Positions 48,155-58,126 of a stretch of DNA of 64,000 nt are shown piece by piece. The notes below the pieces were generated by a model. That model was not told the origin of the DNA. It ran no database searches and saw only the letters and a list, made by a program, of their open reading frames with translations. This DNA comes from RBG-16-34-14 sp963798865. Its GTDB lineage: Bacteria > Bacteroidota > Ignavibacteria > Ignavibacteriales > Ignavibacteriaceae. The translations under genes and the position numbers were made by a program. How positions within the stretch are numbered: the first letter of the stretch is position 1; the number at the start of each line of letters is the position of its first letter. Location of the stretch: positions 558,001 to 622,000 of the forward strand of contig CAWCVZ010000009.1 of NCBI GenBank assembly GCA_963798865.1. Direction: 5' to 3'.

Positions 48155-49305
48155 ATTGTCCGCAAGCGGCTGCAATATCATCTCCCTGTGTAAACCGAAC
48201 CGTTACAGTAACATTTTTGTTTCTAAGCTCTTCAACAAATTTTTCAATTCTTTCTTTTGAGCTGGATTTTAATTGAGCAGAAAATCCGGTCGGGTTCATA
48301 TGTTCAAGTGAATTAAAAGGAATAACATTTACCTTCGAAGGGATTTCACTGCATAATCTTTTTAATGCATTTCAAATCCTCATCTCTGTCATTAATATCT
48401 TTCAGCATAACATATTCAAATGTAATTCTTGTTCCTGTTTTTCGAGCATAATACCTTACCGCATCAATGTTCTGTTTAATAGAATATTTTTTATTTATAG
48501 GCATTATCAGGTCTCTTATCTCATCAAAGCAGGAATGAAGCGATAATGCCAGCTTAACTTTCAAACCGGTATTAGCAAGGTCAGTAATCTTTGGTGCTAT
48601 CCCGGCAGTAGAAATAGTTATTTTTTTAAGGCTTATTCCTTTTGTTAACTCATCTCCAAAAATCTGTAAAGATTTTACCGTTGCATCAAAGTTGAGAAGA
48701 GGTTCTCCCATTCCCATATAAACTATGTTGGTGATTTTATCCTTTCCATAATCATTTGCAGAAAGTGAATACTGATCAAAAATTTCACCAGCAGTAAGAT
48801 TTTTTTTATAACCCATCAATCCGGTTGCACAAAACTGGCAATCAAGCGGGCATCCTACCTGAGTTGAGATACACAACGTTGTTCTCTTACGATCTTCCTC
48901 TTTTATCTGACCAAAGCGGGATTCATCAGGATCCAGGTTAATTTCTTCAGGAATAATAACAGACTCGATAAGGTTGCCTTCGGAAGTTTCATAAATATAT
49001 TTTTTAGTGCCGGTAATTGAGGAAATTTCTGAAGTAACATGTTTCAGAGTTTTTAATTCACAGCTGTCATTGAGCTCCTGCCGTATTTCTTTAGGTAAGT
49101 TATTCATTAAAAAGAAATCATCTACAAGATGATTATACATCCAGTGAAAAATCTGGGCTCCTCTGAAAGCCCGGTGACCTTTTTCTGCAAAATAACTTTT
49201 TAGTTCCGGTAGAGTTAATCCTTTAAGTAAATCTTTTTTTCGGTTTGATTCATTTGCAGCGGATATGGTTATCCCCTTATCCTCTTTTAAAATATCATTT
49301 TCCAT
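48108..49305 (-). CDS. rlmN: 23S rRNA/tRNA adenine C2-methyltransferase RlmN, frameshifted
   Basis: A radical-SAM methyltransferase. The first 319 residues hold HRAFRGAQIFHWMY, the cluster GCPLDCQFCATG (Cx3Cx2C), and GEPLLNFDATVKS; the frame then stops at 48346. Removing one A (T on the plus strand, run 48359-48363) leads to the expected C-terminus with VNVIPFNSLEH, RNKNVTVTVRFTQGDD and AACGQLA. The last 12 residues after GQLAL come from the hairpin repeat and look like a foreign extension. RlmN methylates A2503 of 23S rRNA and A37 of some tRNAs. Total about 398 residues. Confidence 0.92.
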
Positions 49306-49380
49306 ATCTTAATATAATTAAACAATTATGTGTAAGAAATGATTTGTCCTATACTGTTGAAAATTATCAAAAATTTACTA

Positions 49381-49408
49381 AAAGCCGGAAATAAAACATC
49401 TCCGGCTT
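49381..49408 (-). terminator. Rho-independent terminator after asnA
   Basis: A 7-bp stem AAGCCGG/CCGGCTT (plus-strand positions about 49382-49388 and 49402-49408) with a 13-base loop. On the minus strand it is followed by a T-rich stretch (TTTTAGTAAATTTTT). It lies 15 bases past the asnA stop. Confidence 0.75.
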
Positions 49409-49422
49409 AATTATTTTTATAA

Positions 49423-50549
49423 TTATTCTAAAACATGAATATTTTTTTCATGGCATATATCTTTTAGAATTTTAGGCCATACAGTTACACTAACTTCACC
49501 GAGATGAGCTTTCTTTAATAACAGCATATACGTTCTTGATTGCCCGATTCCACCCCCGATACTTAATGGCAGCTCATTATTTATTATGCCTTTGTGATAT
49601 GGGAAGTTCAAAGAGTCAAGCTGATTAGACATTTCAAGCTGAACCTTTAAAGTTTCTGCATTAACTCTTATACCCATTGAGGTTAATTCATGCCGGCGGC
49701 GGGTAACGGGGTTCCAAACAAGAATATCACCATTTAAACCATGCAGCTTCTGCCCATTTGATTTTGTTTCAGTAACCCAGTCATCATAATCAGCGGCGCG
49801 CATTTCATGTGGGTAGCCATCTTTAAGAGGCCAGCCAATGCCGATAATAAATATTGCAGGGTATTTCTGCAGAACCTGAGTTTCACGTTGTTTGCGCGGT
49901 AAATCCGGATACATATCAAGAATTTCTTCCGCATGAAGGAAAACTAATTCATCCGGCAGATTAGGATATTTTTTGTTTTTTAGTTTTGGAAATTTTCGCA
50001 GCGCATGTCTTTCTGCTCCAACCAATACTTCCCAGATTTTTGTAACAACAGTTTTTAAAATTTTAAATTACGCTGTTTATCAGTAATAACTTTTTCCCAG
50101 TCCCATTGATCAACATAAACACTGTGATCGTGATCCAGAAAATAATCTTTACGGACAGCACGCATATCTGTAATCAATCCCTCACCAGGTTTCATATTGA
50201 ATTGCTTCAGAGCAACTCTTTTCCATTTGGTTGCTGCCTGAACAATCTGGGCATTAACCGGGTGCTTTTCATAATCATTAGAAATATGAAATTCAATCGG
50301 TGTTCGGGAACCGTCCCTGTCAAGCATATCATTAACACCACTTTCTGAATCAACAATTAAGGGAACCTGTACCTTAATTAAATTCAGAGCCTTGCACATA
50401 TGGTCTTCTATATAGTCTTTAACTTCATAGATGGCTTTCTGTGTTTCTTTCGGATTTAGCAGCGACCTGTAATCTGATGGCAGGATTTTTTCCAGTTCAT
50501 CATAGTTGCCAATTCCAGGTCCCGCGAGATCAGCTTTTTTATCTGACAT
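49423..50549 (-). CDS. asnA: Aspartate-ammonia ligase AsnA, frameshifted
   Basis: The first 164 residues include KWKRVALKQFNMKPGEGL and HSVYVDQWDWEKVI, clear AsnA motifs. A stop follows at about 50055. Adding one A in the minus-strand run of four (plus 50061-50064) continues as LKTVVTKIWEVLVGAERHA, then YDDWVTE, LNGDILVWNP, SMGIRVNAETLK and GGGIGQSRTYMLLL to the end. Total about 375 residues, longer than the 330 of E. coli because of an N-terminal extension. It makes asparagine from aspartate, ammonia and ATP. The ribosome-binding site is AGGAGGAG. Confidence 0.92.
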
Positions 50550-50643
50550 ATTTTTTCTCCTCCTGTTTCGGAATTATTTTTTGTATAAAATGTGGAATTA
50601 AATAATCCACTAATAAAAATTTTATAAGATTTTTAAATAAAAA

Positions 50644-52587
50644 TCATTTAATCATTATCATTTTTTTTGTTTGAATAAAATCTTCTGCTTGTCTGCTGTC
50701 AGGCACGGCTTTTATCTGGTAGAAATAAATTCCTGAGGCAAGATTCTCTCTTCCCGATTCTGAAAATTCAACTTCATAATCACCGGCAGGTTTTTCTTCA
50801 TTAACAAGTGTTGCGACTTCATTACCAAGAACATCATAAACTTTTAATGAAACAAAACACTTTACTACTAATTGATATTGAATAATAGTTGCAGGGTTAA
50901 ATGGATTAGGATAATTCTGCATGAGCGCAAAATCTTTCACATTCATTACCTTAACTTCAATCTCATTTGAATAGTTAAACGATCCATCTAAATCAACCTG
51001 CTTTAAACGATAATTATAATTTCCATTTATTACAGAATTATCTACAAATTTATATTTATTAATATTAGTTGAAGTTCCATTCCCTTCAATAAAACCTTTT
51101 TCTCTCCAGCCGTTATTATCAGCACCATTTTTCTTTCTTTCAATTATAAAACCATTGTTGTTAGTTTCAGTTGAAGTTTCCCAGTTTAATTCAACATTAT
51201 TTCCAAAAATATTTGCCGAGAAATTAATCAGCTCAACAGGAACAATTTCATCTTCAATTAAAGCTGTCCATATACTTAATTGTCCGCCCTGTAATCTCAT
51301 CCATATAGGATATATTTTTCCATTAAGTGCAGCAATGTTAGTATAATCTCCAAAGAAAATACCGCTGGTTGGAGTGAAAGAACTCTCACTTATTTTAAAA
51401 TTATCAAATGTCATTCCACCATCTGTAGATTTTGCTGCATAAACATCGGTAGCCGAACCTGTTGTATTTCTTCTGTCATAAAATACAAACCACAAATTTC
51501 CCGTTGACTGATCGATTGTTGACCAGACAAAAAACTGTTGTCTCGTTGTTGCATCATTGTTAACTTTTATTGTTGAGCTCCAGGTATTACCTTTGTCTGT
51601 AGATTTTGTAAGAAAGATATCTGTATTAGTAGTACCATTTCTCTGATCTGACCATACGATATAAATTGTTCCTCTATATTGTGAATTACTAATGTCACAC
51701 ATTGTAATAGGTAATCCGTTTGCCCTGTAAATTCCGGGAACATCAAAATCCCAACCTCCCGGAATTGTGGAAACAAAAATATCATTTCCCCATGTTGTTC
51801 CGCCATCGTTTGATTTATCAAAAACTAATCCGGCAGGTCCTGCCCAGCTTATATAAATTTCACCTTCAGGACCAACACAGGGAACAGCACCTTCATCAGT
51901 ATTATCTGAATCAAAACAATCTCCGCTTCTATCACTTATAGTTACAGCAGGGCTCCAGCTTATTCCCTTATCAGTTGATTTTGAAAATTTTATTCTTGAA
52001 CTGTCATTTGGATTTCCGCTGCCATAACTATCGAATTCTGTCCAGCACAAATAAATATTTCCGTGATATGGAGATTGGGTTAAATCAACTGTGAGCCATT
52101 CTTTATCCTGGTTTTTAGGTGAAAGAAATCCAACTCCTGCGCCATCATTCCAGGTATTTCCATTGTTCGTTGATTTCTGTACTACAATTCTGTCAATCCA
52201 GTAACCTGAAACCGGGTCTGAAAGATGAGCATAATAAAGATTTCCGGAGTTATCAAATAAAAGAGCCGGATCTCCCCATACTCCTAACATTGAGCTAAGG
52301 TGAGATTCACTCCAGTTTAATCCTCCATTAGTTGATAGATAAAAATGATCTATGTTTGCCGCTGCTGCAATAATATTCGGGTTGGAAGGATTTATTGCAA
52401 TTGTAACTTCTTCAGGTTGGGAGCTCTGGGGTCCATCTATCCGTATATTCTGATATTGGGAGTATAAGTTTGGTTTGAAAAGAAATGAGATTAGAATAAA
52501 ATAAAAGAGAAAATAATTTTTTACAGGTTTCTTAGAAAATTTTATCTTCCTGTAAAGTCCTTTTTTTCTTTGATCAACACTCAACAT
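50644..52587 (-). CDS. Exported BNR/sialidase-like protein with T9SS sorting domain
   Basis: About 647 residues. A signal peptide precedes YSQYQNIRIDGPQ. The middle holds Asp-box repeats of a sialidase-type propeller (LSTNGGLNWS, KSTNNGNTWN, KSTDKGISWS, KSTDGGMTF). The C-terminal 100 residues carry NYPNPFNPAT, YDVLGNEVATLV and SGIYFYQI, the T9SS sorting domain, with an extra VPDSRQAEDF loop. ATG 52587 is chosen over 52623 because AGGGAGAG precedes it. It should be surface-exposed or secreted. Sialidase activity is not established: BNR repeats alone do not prove it. Confidence 0.88.
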   Translation of the reverse strand: MLSVDQRKKGLYRKIKFSKKPVKNYFLFYFILISFLFKPNLYSQYQNIRIDGPQSSQPEEVTIAINPSNPNIIAAAANIDHFYLSTNGGLNWSESHLSSMLGVWGDPALLFDNSGNLYYAHLSDPVSGYWIDRIVVQKSTNNGNTWNDGAGVGFLSPKNQDKEWLTVDLTQSPYHGNIYLCWTEFDSYGSGNPNDSSRIKFSKSTDKGISWSPAVTISDRSGDCFDSDNTDEGAVPCVGPEGEIYISWAGPAGLVFDKSNDGGTTWGNDIFVSTIPGGWDFDVPGIYRANGLPITMCDISNSQYRGTIYIVWSDQRNGTTNTDIFLTKSTDKGNTWSSTIKVNNDATTRQQFFVWSTIDQSTGNLWFVFYDRRNTTGSATDVYAAKSTDGGMTFDNFKISESSFTPTSGIFFGDYTNIAALNGKIYPIWMRLQGGQLSIWTALIEDEIVPVELINFSANIFGNNVELNWETSTETNNNGFIIERKKNGADNNGWREKGFIEGNGTSTNINKYKFVDNSVINGNYNYRLKQVDLDGSFNYSNEIEVKVMNVKDFALMQNYPNPFNPATIIQYQLVVKCFVSLKVYDVLGNEVATLVNEEKPAGDYEVEFSESGRENLASGIYFYQIKAVPDSRQAEDFIQTKKMIMIK

Positions 52588-52868
52588 GTTTTCTCTCCCT
52601 GTTAAATACCTTAAAGATATCATTACAAAAATAAGATTTCAATCTATCAAATTCCTCATTTTATTATTTTATTTTCAATAAAGGAGTTTCTTTAAAAGAT
52701 GAAATAATAAAACAGGGTTTTTGAGCGCCAATTGTTAAAACTAAAATGAGGTAAATATATAATTGCAAACCTTATATATATCAACTATTTTTAAATACAA
52801 GACAAATCCTTAAAGGGAAAATATTTTAGTTTTTTTAATTCATTAAAGAAAAATTAAAAGGGAGTAAA

Positions 52869-54014
52869 ATGAATTTCGATTTTACAGAAGATCATTTGAT
52901 GATCCAGCAATCAGCCAGAGAATTTGCACAGGAAGTAATTACACCTTCTGCTGTTGAACGTGATATTAATGCAGAGTTTCCCGCCGATATAGTAAAGCAG
53001 CTTGGTGAACTTGGATTTTTGGGGATGATGGTTTCTCCTGATTACGGCGGTGCAGGACTGGATACTATAAGTTATGTCCTTGCAATGATCGAAATTTCAA
53101 AAGTTGATGCAAGCGTTGGTGTTATTATGTCAGTTAATAATTCTCTTGTTTGTCATGGTCTTGAAAAATATGGCTCTGATCATATTAAGCAAAATTACCT
53201 TATTCCGCTTGCAAAAGGGGAGAAGCTTGGCGCTTTTTGTCTTTCAGAACCTGAAGCAGGCAGTGATGCTACGAATCAAAGAACTACTGCTGATAAAAAA
53301 GATAATCACTACTTTCTTAATGGAATGAAAAACTGGATTACAAATGGAAAGAATGCTGACTATTATCTTGTAATGGCAACTACTGACAGGGCAAAAGGTC
53401 ATCATGGTATTTCCACGCTTCTTGTTGAAAAAAGTTTTGAAGGTTTTGGACAGGGAAAGAAAGAGGATAAACTCGGAATAAGAAGCTCAGATACCTGCTC
53501 GCTTACATTTGAAAATTGTAAAGTTCCTGTTGAAAATCTTGTGTGGGAAGAAGGAAAAGGTTTTAATTTTGCAATGAACACTCTTAACGGTGGACGAATC
53601 GGGATTGCTGCCCAGGCAATTGGAATTGCTGAAGCATCCTTTGATGCAGCAGTTAAATATTCTAAAGAAAGAAAAGCATTCGGGAACCCGATTGCAAGTC
53701 TTCAGGCAATTCAGTTTATGATTTCTGATATGGCTACTAAAGTTGATTGTGCTAAGCTGCTAACTTTTAAAGCAGCTGCTTTAAAAGATGCGGGTAAACC
53801 ATATTTCAAAGAAGCTGCAATGGCAAAATTATATTCCTCAAAAGTTGCTGTTGAAAATGCTCTCGATGCAATCCAGATTCACGGTGGATATGGTTATGTA
53901 CGGGAATATCTTGTTGAGAGATATCTCCGCGATGCTAAGATTACTGAAATTTATGAGGGTACTTCAGAAATTCAAAAATTAGTTATTGCAAGATCTTTGC
54001 TTGATGCTAAATAA
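52869..54014 (+). CDS. Acyl-CoA dehydrogenase
   Basis: At 381 residues it is the standard length. Motifs: FCLSEPEAGSDATNQRT (flavin binding), GRIGIAAQAIGIAEASFDAA, and the C-terminal IQIHGGYGYVREYLVERY, YEGTSEIQKLVIAR with the catalytic Glu of the short-chain type. FAD-dependent; it introduces the alpha-beta double bond in acyl-CoA. Residues resemble butyryl-CoA dehydrogenases, but chain length is not certain. No electron-transfer flavoprotein genes are beside it. Confidence 0.95.
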   Translation: MNFDFTEDHLMIQQSAREFAQEVITPSAVERDINAEFPADIVKQLGELGFLGMMVSPDYGGAGLDTISYVLAMIEISKVDASVGVIMSVNNSLVCHGLEKYGSDHIKQNYLIPLAKGEKLGAFCLSEPEAGSDATNQRTTADKKDNHYFLNGMKNWITNGKNADYYLVMATTDRAKGHHGISTLLVEKSFEGFGQGKKEDKLGIRSSDTCSLTFENCKVPVENLVWEEGKGFNFAMNTLNGGRIGIAAQAIGIAEASFDAAVKYSKERKAFGNPIASLQAIQFMISDMATKVDCAKLLTFKAAALKDAGKPYFKEAAMAKLYSSKVAVENALDAIQIHGGYGYVREYLVERYLRDAKITEIYEGTSEIQKLVIARSLLDAK

Positions 54015-54028
54015 ATGCTGATTATATT

Positions 54029-54487
54029 ATGAAATTGTTTTTAACAAATATTTTTCTATTCTCTTTCTTTTTATTAAATATTCATGGGCAAACAGACTGG
54101 GAGAAATGGGGCAAAAAAGAAAACGATTATTTGCAAAAGGATACTTACCGGTATCGGAATTACAATTTTGAAACTGAAAATGCCGGTAAATTTATTCTAA
54201 AAACTTTTATAAACGGATACTGGTTTTTTATTTCTGATGTTGATGGTGATAATTGTCCCTTCAGACCATCCTGTTCCGCATTTTTCTTCGATGCTGTAAA
54301 AGAAACGAATGTTTTTCAAGGATCGCTGATGTTTTTCGACAGGTTTACCAGGGATCTAAATGTTTTCAAGACGGGGAATTATCCGAGATTAATTTCCGGA
54401 CGTTTCTATGATCCGCCAAATCTTTATTCGCTTTCCAAAGATAAAATTATTTTCATTCCCCAAAATGAAATTGTTACTTCTGAATGA
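54029..54487 (+). CDS. YidD-like membrane insertion factor with signal peptide
   Basis: This 152-residue protein has an N-terminal signal (FLFSFFLLNIHGQ). Its centre resembles YidD: CPFRPSCSAFFFDAV then GSLMFFDRFTRDLN, matching the CxFxPSCSxYxxxAI and later basic region of that family. It has an added N-terminal domain and lacks the usual Cys-His-Pro after the basic helix, so it is a divergent member. YidD assists membrane-protein insertion. The stop overlaps the next start (ATGA), and two TPR proteins follow in the same operon. Confidence 0.75.
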   Translation: MKLFLTNIFLFSFFLLNIHGQTDWEKWGKKENDYLQKDTYRYRNYNFETENAGKFILKTFINGYWFFISDVDGDNCPFRPSCSAFFFDAVKETNVFQGSLMFFDRFTRDLNVFKTGNYPRLISGRFYDPPNLYSLSKDKIIFIPQNEIVTSE

Positions 54488-55317
54488 AGAAAGTATTTTT
54501 ATTTTTTTCCCTTATCGTCCTGCCGTCATTTGCTCAAATACAAAATGAACTCCACTCTCCTGAAAATGTAAAAAGATTTGCAGATTATTTATTTAATGAA
54601 GGAGATTATCTTCGTTCAATATTCGAATATGAAAAGTTAACTGCTCTGGAAAATAACGATACGATTGAATTTAAAATTGCATTGGCTTATCAGCAGATGG
54701 GAAAATATGAATTGGCTCTGGAAAGATTTTCAGAATCAAAACAAAAATCACAATTCTATAATGAATCGATTAGAGAATATTATAAAACACTTTTCCTTGC
54801 AGGCAGATATAAAGAATTACAAACTGATTTAAACGATGATAACAAAAAAGATCTCCACCTTCAGCTATACATTTCATATCTTTTTACTCTAAATCAACTC
54901 CCTGAAAAAAAAGAATTTTTAGAATCTTTTCCTTCAAATGAACGACAAAATATTCTGAACTTTTATAATCAAAAGAAAGATCCTCCGTACAAAAGCTCTT
55001 TACTGGCGGGGATATTATCCGGAATAATTCCCGGCAGCGGTAAAATTTATATTGGCGAAATAGGCGATGGAATTACCGGATTTATTGCCACTTCGCTTCT
55101 AACATTTTTATCCTATGATAATTTTACACACAACCATAATTTCAGAGGCTGGCTGTTTGCCGGGTTAGGATTTTTCTTTTATGCGGGGAATATTTATGGT
55201 TCCTTTGCAGCAGCTCAAATTTATAATGCAGGGATTGACTATGAATACAATCAAAACCTGAAAGAATATCTTAAAAACAAAAATTATTTTTTACCCGAAA
55301 ATGAATTTGTTAAATAA
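54484..55317 (+). CDS. TPR protein with C-terminal membrane domain (first of a pair)
   Basis: This 277-residue protein has a signal peptide, then TPR-like helices (LFNEGDYLRSIFEYEKL, LAYQQMGKYELALERF). A hydrophobic C-terminal domain starts with GILSGIIPGSGKIYIGEIGDG and has two or three helices, with the Pro-Gly-x-Gly-x-x-Tyr pattern. The same pattern occurs in the next gene, so the two are diverged relatives. I do not recognise a function; the coupling to a YidD-like gene suggests envelope assembly. Confidence 0.7.
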   Translation: MKKVFLFFSLIVLPSFAQIQNELHSPENVKRFADYLFNEGDYLRSIFEYEKLTALENNDTIEFKIALAYQQMGKYELALERFSESKQKSQFYNESIREYYKTLFLAGRYKELQTDLNDDNKKDLHLQLYISYLFTLNQLPEKKEFLESFPSNERQNILNFYNQKKDPPYKSSLLAGILSGIIPGSGKIYIGEIGDGITGFIATSLLTFLSYDNFTHNHNFRGWLFAGLGFFFYAGNIYGSFAAAQIYNAGIDYEYNQNLKEYLKNKNYFLPENEFVK

Positions 55318-56143
55318 ATATTTATTTATAATAGTTATAATACATAGCTGGAAAATTTCTTTCTCACAAGATTATTTGGGTGACCAATTTGATTTTGCAA
55401 AAAAACTTTTCAATGAAGAGAATTATTTTGATGCGATTACAGAATTCAAACGGCTTCAATTTTTTGATAGCAGCGGCGCTTATCAATTTTTATCAAGCGA
55501 AATGATAGGGTTATGCTATAAGTATGGCGGAAAGTTCAATGAAGCAGTTCAATACCTTTCTTTTGCAGAACTCAATTCAAAAGAAGATGAAGACATTTAC
55601 AGGACAAAAATTGAAATTATCAGGGTAAATATTTTACGAAGGACAACAGGTAATGCACTTAAGCTTCTTGATGAAATTGAAAAAGATAAAAAATGGTTAA
55701 ACAAAAAAGATGAAATAAATTACTGGCGTGGCTGGGCTTACATCTTTGCCGATGATTGGGAAACTGCATCGGAAATGTTTTCAAGAATTTCCTCTGATAA
55801 TGAATTAAAATTATTATGCGACAGCACAAGTGAAAAAAAATATTCTGTGACTTTTGCTAAAATTGTTTCAATTGTTTTACCCGGTGCGGGACAGTTTTAT
55901 ACTGGAAATTATTCAAGTGGTTTGCTTTCGTTTGGCTGGTGTGCACTTTGGGGATATATTGCTGTCGAAGCCTTTATTGAAGAAAGAGTGTTTGATGGGC
56001 TTGCAGTTGCAAATTTTTTATGGTTCAGGTTTTACAGAGGAAACCTGGAGAATGCAGAAAAGTTCGCAATTGAAAAAAATATTAAGATTGCAAATGAATC
56101 TTTATATTATTTGCAGAATAATTACACAGGGTTGAAACCTTAA
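55301..56143 (+). CDS. TPR protein with C-terminal membrane domain (second of a pair)
   Basis: At 280 residues, it starts inside the end of the previous gene (17-base overlap). It has a signal peptide, helical repeats (AKKLFNEENYFDAITEFKRL, GGKFNEAVQYLSF) and a C-terminal domain opening with VSIVLPGAGQFYTGNYSSG, the same Pro-Gly-x-Gly-x-x-Tyr pattern as its neighbour. The function is unknown. The order YidD-like, TPR, TPR within overlapping frames is a compact operon. Confidence 0.7.
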   Translation: MNLLNKYLFIIVIIHSWKISFSQDYLGDQFDFAKKLFNEENYFDAITEFKRLQFFDSSGAYQFLSSEMIGLCYKYGGKFNEAVQYLSFAELNSKEDEDIYRTKIEIIRVNILRRTTGNALKLLDEIEKDKKWLNKKDEINYWRGWAYIFADDWETASEMFSRISSDNELKLLCDSTSEKKYSVTFAKIVSIVLPGAGQFYTGNYSSGLLSFGWCALWGYIAVEAFIEERVFDGLAVANFLWFRFYRGNLENAEKFAIEKNIKIANESLYYLQNNYTGLKP

Positions 56144-56247
56144 ATGACGGCAGACGGGCTAAAAGTATCCCGAATTAATATCATCTGCATTACAGTTGGT
56201 ATATTGCATATTGATGAAAAAAAAATTTAATTTATATATTCGAAAGT

Positions 56248-56265
56248 GAGTTTTAATTAAAACTC
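56248..56265. promoter_or_regulatory. 18-bp perfect palindrome upstream of lemA
   Basis: GAGTTTTAATTAAAACTC reads the same on both strands. It lies 26 bases before the lemA ATG and 10 bases or so upstream of the ribosome-binding site AGGAGGA. It may bind a dimeric regulator or form a hairpin; there is no T-run, so it is not a terminator. Confidence 0.5.
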
Positions 56266-56291
56266 TGTTCTCTCAAGCTTCAGGAGGAATA

Positions 56292-56900
56292 ATGAAAAAT
56301 AAAGGTTTGGTTGTAACTCTCTCAATTATTGGAGTAATTGTTTTATTTGTTATTATTTTAGTTATCTGGGGAGTTGGTTCATATAATAATTTGGTAACAT
56401 TAAATGAGTCGGTTAATCAAAGTTGGAGTCAGGTTGAAAACCAATACCAGCGCCGAGCAGACTTGATTCCGAATCTTGTAAATACTGTAAAAGGATATGC
56501 TGAATTTGAAAGAGGTGTATTGACTGATGTAACGGAAGCCAGATCGAAGGTTAGCCAGTTTAATATTACGCCAGAAGTATTAAATGATCCCCAGGCATTT
56601 CAAAAATTTCAGCAGCTTCAGGGAGAATTAAGCGGCGCTCTTTCCCGGTTATTGGTAACGGTAGAAAATTATCCTACATTAAAAGCAAACGAGAATTTTC
56701 TTCAGCTTCAGGCACAGCTTGAGGGAACGGAAAACAGGATATCTGTTGAAAGAAGAAATTTTAACCAGGTTGTACAGCAGTACAATACAACAATAAAAAG
56801 ATTTCCTACATCTATCTTTGCAAGCTTATTCGGTTTTGGTGAGAAGCAATATTTTAAATCTACACCCAGTTCAGAAACTCCGCCTAAAGTTGAGTTTTAA
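56292..56900 (+). CDS. lemA: LemA family membrane protein
   Basis: This 202-residue protein has one N-terminal transmembrane helix (about 7-28). The LemA core is YNNLVTLNESVNQSWSQVENQYQRR, DLIPNLVNTVKGYAEFE, YPTLKANENFLQLQAQLEGTE and RRNFNQVVQQYN. The soluble helical part faces outside. Function is not settled; LemA is often next to a TPM-domain gene, as here, 5 bases downstream. The ribosome-binding site AGGAGGA is strong. Confidence 0.95.
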   Translation: MKNKGLVVTLSIIGVIVLFVIILVIWGVGSYNNLVTLNESVNQSWSQVENQYQRRADLIPNLVNTVKGYAEFERGVLTDVTEARSKVSQFNITPEVLNDPQAFQKFQQLQGELSGALSRLLVTVENYPTLKANENFLQLQAQLEGTENRISVERRNFNQVVQQYNTTIKRFPTSIFASLFGFGEKQYFKSTPSSETPPKVEF

Positions 56901-56905
56901 ACCTG

Positions 56906-57619
56906 ATGAAATTTGTTTTTTGTTTGTTTGCCTTATCAGCTTTTTTATTTGCACAACCTGAAGTTCCTGTATTAAAGCAGTGGGCAACAGATTTTACAAA
57001 AACATTAAATGATGATCAGGTTAGTACATTAAATTACCGTCTTAAAACATATCAGGACAGTACATCAAACCAGCTGGTTATGTTTATGATAGCTACTCTT
57101 GATGACTATCCAATAGAATATTACTCACACGAAGTTGCTCAGAAAAATAAAATTGGAACAAAAGAACATGATAATGGAGCCCTTCTTTTTATTGCAAAGA
57201 ATGATAAGAAACTAAGGATTGAGGCTGGTTACGGTCTTGAAGGAGTTTTACCTGATGCACTTGCAAGTTCTATTATTAGAAATGTAATAGTTCCTTATTT
57301 TAAAAAAGATGATTTCTATAAAGGAATAACTGCCGGTGTTGATGCAATTATTTCTGCAATTGCAGGTGAGTATAAAGCAAGCAGGGATAATTCACAAGAT
57401 AATGATGGCACCCCGTTTATACCAATAATTATTATGATAACATTCATTCTTATGTTTATCTTCAGGGGAAGAGGAAAAGGAGGTAAGGGAGGATTTATTT
57501 ATTTTGGCGGAATGGGCGGCGGAAGAAGCGGTGGATTTGGATCTGGCGGTTTTGGCGGAGGAGGGTTCAGTGGCGGCGGTGGTTCATTTGGCGGCGGAGG
57601 TGCAAGCGGAAGCTGGTAG
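56906..57619 (+). CDS. TPM domain protein with Gly-rich tail (YgcG family)
   Basis: At 237 residues, a signal peptide is followed by a TPM domain (about 25-160: DDQVSTLNYRLKTYQ, GTKEHDNGALLFIAKNDKK, IEAGYGLEGVLPDALA). One transmembrane helix follows (about 170-188). Finally there is a tail almost all Gly, Ser and Phe, repeating GGG(F/S). The LemA-TPM pair is conserved in many bacteria. The TPM domain in plants acts in photosystem repair; the bacterial role is unknown. Confidence 0.92.
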   Translation: MKFVFCLFALSAFLFAQPEVPVLKQWATDFTKTLNDDQVSTLNYRLKTYQDSTSNQLVMFMIATLDDYPIEYYSHEVAQKNKIGTKEHDNGALLFIAKNDKKLRIEAGYGLEGVLPDALASSIIRNVIVPYFKKDDFYKGITAGVDAIISAIAGEYKASRDNSQDNDGTPFIPIIIMITFILMFIFRGRGKGGKGGFIYFGGMGGGRSGGFGSGGFGGGGFSGGGGSFGGGGASGSW

Positions 57620-57752
57620 ATAAAAACTGCATAGTGCAAAGTGCTAAGAGTAAAAAGAATGTAATAAAAATTTTGAATTTTTTATTTTGACTTTTGAATT
57701 TCATATATGGAACTTGCAGATGAAAATTTTAATTAAATGAACAGGAAATATA

Positions 57753-58094
57753 ATGGCGATTTTTATAACTGAAGAATGTATTAATTGCGGAGCTTGCGAA
57801 CCTGAATGCCCCAATACTGCTATTTATGAAGGCGGGGCTGAGTGGGAACTTACCGGAACTACTTATGGTGAAGGTAAAAAAGCACCATCCGGAGCCGATG
57901 GATTTTTCTCAATGGACTTCTTTTATATTGTCCCCGATAAATGCACTGAATGCAAAGGATTCCACGATGAGCCACAATGTGCAGCTGTTTGTCCTGTTGA
58001 CTGCTGCCTTCCCGATCCTAAAAATGTTGAAACAGAAGAAGAGCTACTTAAAAAGAAAGAATATCTGGATAGTATTGGGAGAGTTGCTAGATAG
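57753..58094 (+). CDS. Two-cluster 4Fe-4S ferredoxin, Chlorobi-like
   Basis: This 113-residue protein has two clusters. The first site is CINCGACEPECPNTAI. The second is CTECKGFHDEPQCAAVCP, where eight residues lie between the second and third Cys, as in YfhL/Alvin and Chlorobium-type ferredoxins. A glycine-rich insertion of about 25 residues separates the sites. It would shuttle electrons in the cytoplasm at low potential. It lies upstream of the MBL/Rieske pair. Confidence 0.9.
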   Translation: MAIFITEECINCGACEPECPNTAIYEGGAEWELTGTTYGEGKKAPSGADGFFSMDFFYIVPDKCTECKGFHDEPQCAAVCPVDCCLPDPKNVETEEELLKKKEYLDSIGRVAR

Positions 58095-58126
58095 AACTTC
58101 TTCTTTAATCTTGTACTGGTATAAGC

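Noticed and set aside
50644..52587. Calling the BNR protein a sialidase
   Set aside because: Asp-box repeats occur in many non-enzymatic propellers, and I could not identify the arginine triad and catalytic residues.
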